From an uncultured Actinomycetes bacterium (lineage in GTDB: Bacteria > Actinomycetota > Actinomycetes > S36-B12), in contig CALFIA010000249.1 in the NCBI GenBank assembly GCA_937876275.1, positions 1-9,773 of the forward strand: 9,773 nt of DNA, in the 5' to 3' direction. Shown here piece after piece: positions 7,249-9,773 of this stretch (position 1 is its first letter; each line of letters opens with the position of its first letter). The translations under genes were made by a program, and so were the position numbers. The notes under the pieces are model-generated. The model saw only the letters and a program-made list of their open reading frames with translations, ran no database searches and was not told the DNA's origin.

Positions 7249-7265
7249 CCGAACATGTGGAGGTT
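7243..7265. promoter_or_regulatory. Imperfect inverted repeat, candidate operator
   Basis: The left arm AACCTACC and right arm GGAGGTT pair as AACCT(A)CC/GGAGGTT with one unpaired A, around an 8-nt centre, GAACATGT, that contains the palindrome ACATGT. The dyad covers the putative hemE -10 and the region where the hemA -35 should lie, as expected of an operator for a dimeric regulator. No regulator is identifiable and the arms are short, so chance is not excluded. Confidence 0.35.
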
Positions 7266-7277
7266 CGTTCGCGGGCG

Positions 7278-7283
7278 TACGAT
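7278..7283 (+). promoter_or_regulatory. Candidate -10 element of hemA promoter
   Basis: TACGAT fits the TANNNT consensus and is followed by 7 nt, TCCCCCC, before the hemA ATG at 7291. This spacing puts the transcription start at the ATG. There is no purine-rich Shine-Dalgarno sequence in the intervening C tract, which supports a leaderless mRNA. The -35 is weak or absent. Confidence 0.5.
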
Positions 7284-7290
7284 TCCCCCC

Positions 7291-8538
7291 ATGGTCCTGG
7301 TGCTCGTGGGTGCAAGCCATCACGACGCATCCCTGGAGGAGATCGAGCGCCTCAGTCATGCTGGCGACTCGCTCGCCGCAACCTTGACCGGTCACGAGGG
7401 GGTCAACGGCGCTCTCGTCCTCTCCACCTGCAATCGCTTCGAGGTCTACCTCGATCTCGATCGCTTCCACGAAGCGGTCGAGCTCACGACTCGCGAGATT
7501 GCCGCGAAGACAGGCATCGAGCACACCGAGGTGGTGGAGTCGATGCGAGTGACGATGGGCACCTCGGTCGCGCAGCATCTGTTCTCCGTTGCCTCCGGAC
7601 TCGAGTCAATGGTGGTGGGCGAGGACGAAGTCGCAGGTCAAGTGAAGTCAGCGCTGGCCGCTGCCCAGATTGCCGAGACCACCAGCCCCACCCTGGAACG
7701 CATGATGCAGCGCGCACTCGCCACTTCCAAGGCTGTTACCAACATGACCGGTCTGGGTGCAGCAGGCCGATCCATCGTGACTGTCGGCCTCGATGTAGCC
7801 GAGGAGCGACATGGCGCACTCGCCGGTCGCTCGGCACTCGTGCTCGGCACCGGCTCCTACGCTCGCGTCGTGACCTCTGCGCTGGTGAAGCGTGGTGTCG
7901 AGAAGATCTACGTCTATTCCTCATCGGGTCGCGCAGCGAAGTTCGCGACATCACATGGGATCTCGCCGGTGACTGACGAGCAGCTGGCCGAGGTCATCGG
8001 TCACGTTGACCTCGTCGCCGCTTGCAGCGGTGCACCGCATCACATCATCGACAGCTCGCTCATCGCCGCTCGGAACGCGGCGAGTGGCGTCCTTCCAGTC
8101 ATCGATCTGGCTCTCTCGGCCGATGTCGCCCCTGATGCCCGTGATCGCGCTGATGTTGACGTCATCGATCTCGAGGTCATTCGCGTCTACGCACCGCGCG
8201 AGCACTCCTCGGCAGTGCTCGAGGCTCAGGAGATCGTGCGCGGCGCGGTTGAGTGCTTCGAGCGAGCCGAAACCGGTCGGGCAGCCGACCCCGCGGTGGT
8301 TGCCATGCGTGCCTACGTCAGCAGCATCATCAACGAGGAGATCGAGCGGACGCGTGGCCGCCTTGGCGACGACACGGCCGACGAGGTTGCCCGCTCGCTT
8401 CACCGCGTCTCGAATGCGCTTTTGCACACGCCCTCTGTTCGCGCACAGGAACTCGCGCGCACCGGTGATATCGATGATTACCGAAAGGCAATGCACACTT
8501 TGTTCGGCATCGACTTCGATTCCACGGCCGCGAAGTAG
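7291..8538 (+). CDS. hemA: Glutamyl-tRNA reductase
   Basis: This enzyme carries out the NADPH-dependent reduction of glutamyl-tRNA(Glu) to glutamate-1-semialdehyde, the committed and usually rate-controlling step of C5 haem synthesis. It is 415 residues. The N-terminal catalytic domain has VGASH at 6-10 and the thioester nucleophile Cys47 in LSTCNRFEVY. GLESMVVGE (103-111) and QVK (117-119) are the conserved substrate-binding block, and His96 precedes it. The NADPH domain has LGTGSYAR (185-192), followed by a C-terminal helical dimerisation region. Two conserved blocks differ from the enterobacterial form: GTGSYAR stands where a GAGxM-type loop is usual, and TSKAVTNMTGLGAAGRS (145-161) where GKRVRTET is usual. 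The open frame extends upstream to 6997 antisense to hemE, but the ATG at 7291 gives the family N-terminus. It is first in a plus-strand operon, 7 nt before hemC. Confidence 0.97.
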   Translation: MVLVLVGASHHDASLEEIERLSHAGDSLAATLTGHEGVNGALVLSTCNRFEVYLDLDRFHEAVELTTREIAAKTGIEHTEVVESMRVTMGTSVAQHLFSVASGLESMVVGEDEVAGQVKSALAAAQIAETTSPTLERMMQRALATSKAVTNMTGLGAAGRSIVTVGLDVAEERHGALAGRSALVLGTGSYARVVTSALVKRGVEKIYVYSSSGRAAKFATSHGISPVTDEQLAEVIGHVDLVAACSGAPHHIIDSSLIAARNAASGVLPVIDLALSADVAPDARDRADVDVIDLEVIRVYAPREHSSAVLEAQEIVRGAVECFERAETGRAADPAVVAMRAYVSSIINEEIERTRGRLGDDTADEVARSLHRVSNALLHTPSVRAQELARTGDIDDYRKAMHTLFGIDFDSTAAK

Positions 8539-8545
8539 CGCGCCG

Positions 8546-9460
8546 ATGCGCCTCGGCACTCGTGCCAGCCTGCTGGCCCGCACGCAATCGGCGACGGTCG
8601 GCGACGCCTGGGCCAAGGCCAGCGGCGGTACCTGGGAAGAAGTCCTGATCACCACGGCAGGCGATGACACCAGCGTTCCCTTGAGCCAGCCCGGCCAGCC
8701 CGGCGTCTTTGTCTCTGCGCTTCGTGCCGCTCTGCTTGCCGGGGAGGTCGATGTGATCGTCCATTCCTTCAAGGATCTTCCGAGTGCACCGGCGATCGGC
8801 ATTCACCTGGCTGCCGTACCCGAGCGCGAGGACGCCCGCGATGCCCTGGTGTCGAAGGGCAATCTGAGGCTTGAGCAGCTTCCCGAAGGTGCAGTGCTCG
8901 GCACCAGCTCGCCGCGCCGCGCGCAGCGCATGCTCGCACTGCGGCCTGATCTGCGCATTGAGCCGATTCGCGGCAATGTCGACACTCGCATTCGCAAAGT
9001 ACGTGATGGCGAATATGACGCCACGATTCTCGCAATCGCGGGCATGAAGCGAATCGGCCGCGAGAAGGAATGCGCTCAGATCCTCACTGTCGATCAACTC
9101 GTACCCGCACCTGCGCAGGGCGCACTCGCGATCGAATGCCGGCAGGGTGATCGTGAACTTATGGATCAACTGAAGGGGCTGAGCCACAAGGCCTCGCTTC
9201 TGCGTGCGGCAGCCGAGCGAGCGGTGCTGATCGGTGTCGAGGCGGAGTGCACGACAGCTGTCGGCGCCTATGCCGAGATCGACAAGAAGGGTGAGCTCAC
9301 TCTCGTAGCCGAGCTGGCCGATCACAAAGGCGTCGAGTACGAGCGTCTAAGCGTCAGCGGGATGGTGAAGGACAGAGCAGATGCTCATGCCCTGGGCCTG
9401 GTTGCCGCTGCCGCACTTCTCGGACGATCCTCGGCTGATCTCGCTGCGGAGCTCTCATGA
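8546..9460 (+). CDS. hemC: Porphobilinogen deaminase (hydroxymethylbilane synthase)
   Basis: This enzyme polymerises four porphobilinogens into hydroxymethylbilane on a covalent dipyrromethane cofactor. It is 304 residues, the normal length. Domain 1 opens with MRLGTRASLLARTQ and has HSFKDLP (73-79) with catalytic Asp77. LGTSSPRRAQ (118-127) and IRGNVDTRIRK (141-151) supply the arginines that bind the growing chain. PAPAQGALAIEC (187-198) is the classic signature, and Cys235 in VEAECTTAVGAYAE is the predicted cofactor attachment site. The ATG at 8546 is chosen because the frame upstream, open from 8006, is only an alternative reading of hemA, and the family N-terminus begins exactly here. Only a weak GAAG lies about 10 nt upstream, so coupling to hemA termination is likely. 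It overlaps hemD by 4 nt (ATGA). Confidence 0.97.
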   Translation: MRLGTRASLLARTQSATVGDAWAKASGGTWEEVLITTAGDDTSVPLSQPGQPGVFVSALRAALLAGEVDVIVHSFKDLPSAPAIGIHLAAVPEREDARDALVSKGNLRLEQLPEGAVLGTSSPRRAQRMLALRPDLRIEPIRGNVDTRIRKVRDGEYDATILAIAGMKRIGREKECAQILTVDQLVPAPAQGALAIECRQGDRELMDQLKGLSHKASLLRAAAERAVLIGVEAECTTAVGAYAEIDKKGELTLVAELADHKGVEYERLSVSGMVKDRADAHALGLVAAAALLGRSSADLAAELS

Positions 9461-9773
9461 CCTATCCCGTGCTCCTCATCAGATCCGAAGGCAATGACAC
9501 CGATGCTGAGAGCCTGAACGCACTCGGCATCGAGTCGATCGATGATCCCTACGTGCGAATCGTGCCGGTCGGCGATTCGATGATGGCTTTCATGTTGGTG
9601 GAGCAACTTCGTGAACGTGCCGATGAGAAGACCTGGTTCATCGCCACGTCGCCGATGACAATGCCTGCCCTGATCGAACTCGTGGGCGAGCACGTGCTGC
9701 GTGAGGCGATCGCCGCAGCAGTGTCACGGGGCGTTCGTGCTGCGGCAACGGGGGAACGCACGGCCCGCACCCT
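9457..9773 (+). CDS. hemD: Uroporphyrinogen III synthase, N-terminal part (cut by window edge)
   Basis: This enzyme closes hydroxymethylbilane with inversion of ring D to give uroporphyrinogen III. About 105 codons are visible from the ATG at 9457 to the right edge, with no stop. The start overlaps the hemC TGA as ATGA. The N-terminus MTYPVLLIRSEGND followed by an alternating strand/helix pattern fits the first HemD domain. WFIATSPMTMPAL (about residues 64-76) occupies the position of the conserved TS-plus-helix segment that begins the second strand set, and AATGERTA near the edge corresponds to the family's VG-x-x-T-A motif. HemD proteins are poorly conserved, so the call leans on position after hemC as well as on these motifs. 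Whether it is fused to a uroporphyrinogen methyltransferase domain cannot be seen. Confidence 0.9.
   Translation, partial: MTYPVLLIRSEGNDTDAESLNALGIESIDDPYVRIVPVGDSMMAFMLVEQLRERADEKTWFIATSPMTMPALIELVGEHVLREAIAAAVSRGVRAAATGERTART

Larger units (their letters stand above)
7237..7290. promoter_or_regulatory. Divergent hemE/hemA promoter region
   Basis: These 54 bp are the only gene-free interval in the locus and separate the two divergent haem operons. They contain a -10-like hexamer for each direction and an imperfect inverted repeat between them, each listed separately. If both hexamers are real, the two promoters overlap back-to-back and share their -35 regions, so the operons could be controlled jointly. 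Confidence 0.75.

Noticed and set aside
6997..7290. 98-codon upstream extension of the hemA frame
   Set aside because: It runs antisense through the start of hemE and across the promoter region. The HemA family N-terminus begins at the ATG at 7291.
8006..8545. 180-codon upstream extension of the hemC frame
   Set aside because: It is an alternative frame of hemA with Ser/Arg-rich shadow composition. The HemC family starts at the ATG at 8546.
8330..9325. 331-codon open frame antisense to hemA and hemC, and a similar one at 7951-8802
   Set aside because: They span the hemA/hemC junction on the opposite strand, contain no known motif, and overlap well-supported genes.
1..9773. CRISPR arrays, insertion sequences, tRNA or rRNA genes, phage or defence modules
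   Set aside because: No direct-repeat arrays, transposase motifs, tRNA-like cloverleaf sequence or terminal repeats are visible. The window is filled almost end to end by housekeeping haem genes of uniform composition.

Overview
The window is a compact haem biosynthesis locus from a moderately GC-rich (by eye about 60%) bacterium, almost certainly an actinomycete (Actinomycetota). Three features support this. The terminal steps are the coproporphyrin-dependent set (CgoX, CpfC, ChdC). The ferrochelatase carries the cysteine set expected of a [2Fe-2S] enzyme. Several genes appear to have leaderless starts. The glutamyl-tRNA reductase variant resembles what I recall from Micrococcales-like lineages, but I cannot place the organism below phylum with confidence.

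Layout: positions 1-707 (+) hold the 3' part of an SGNH/GDSL-type hydrolase cut by the window edge. It converges on a six-gene minus-strand operon, read from 7236 down to 704: hemE, cgoX (hemY/hemG), chdC (hemQ), cpfC (hemH), hemB, hemL. A 54-bp divergent intergenic region (7237-7290) separates this from a plus-strand operon hemA, hemC, hemD, where hemD runs off the right edge. Genes are packed with 4-nt overlaps or gaps of 7 to 17 nt, and the only gene-free stretch is the 54-bp divergent promoter region. There are no RNA genes, mobile elements, CRISPR arrays or sizeable repeats.

Function: together the genes encode every step from glutamyl-tRNA to haem b. HemA and HemL make 5-aminolevulinate; HemB, HemC and HemD make uroporphyrinogen III; HemE makes coproporphyrinogen III; CgoX oxidises it to coproporphyrin III; CpfC inserts iron; ChdC decarboxylates coproheme to haem b. 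Only glutamyl-tRNA synthetase is missing from the window. The two early genes hemB and hemL sit at the distal end of the late-step operon rather than beside hemA-hemC-hemD.

I found no novel system. The items most worth a second look are regulatory: back-to-back, possibly leaderless hemA and hemE promoters sharing an imperfect inverted repeat; a possible internal leaderless promoter at hemB built over the cpfC stop codon; and the convergent hydrolase/hemL pair whose stop codons overlap.
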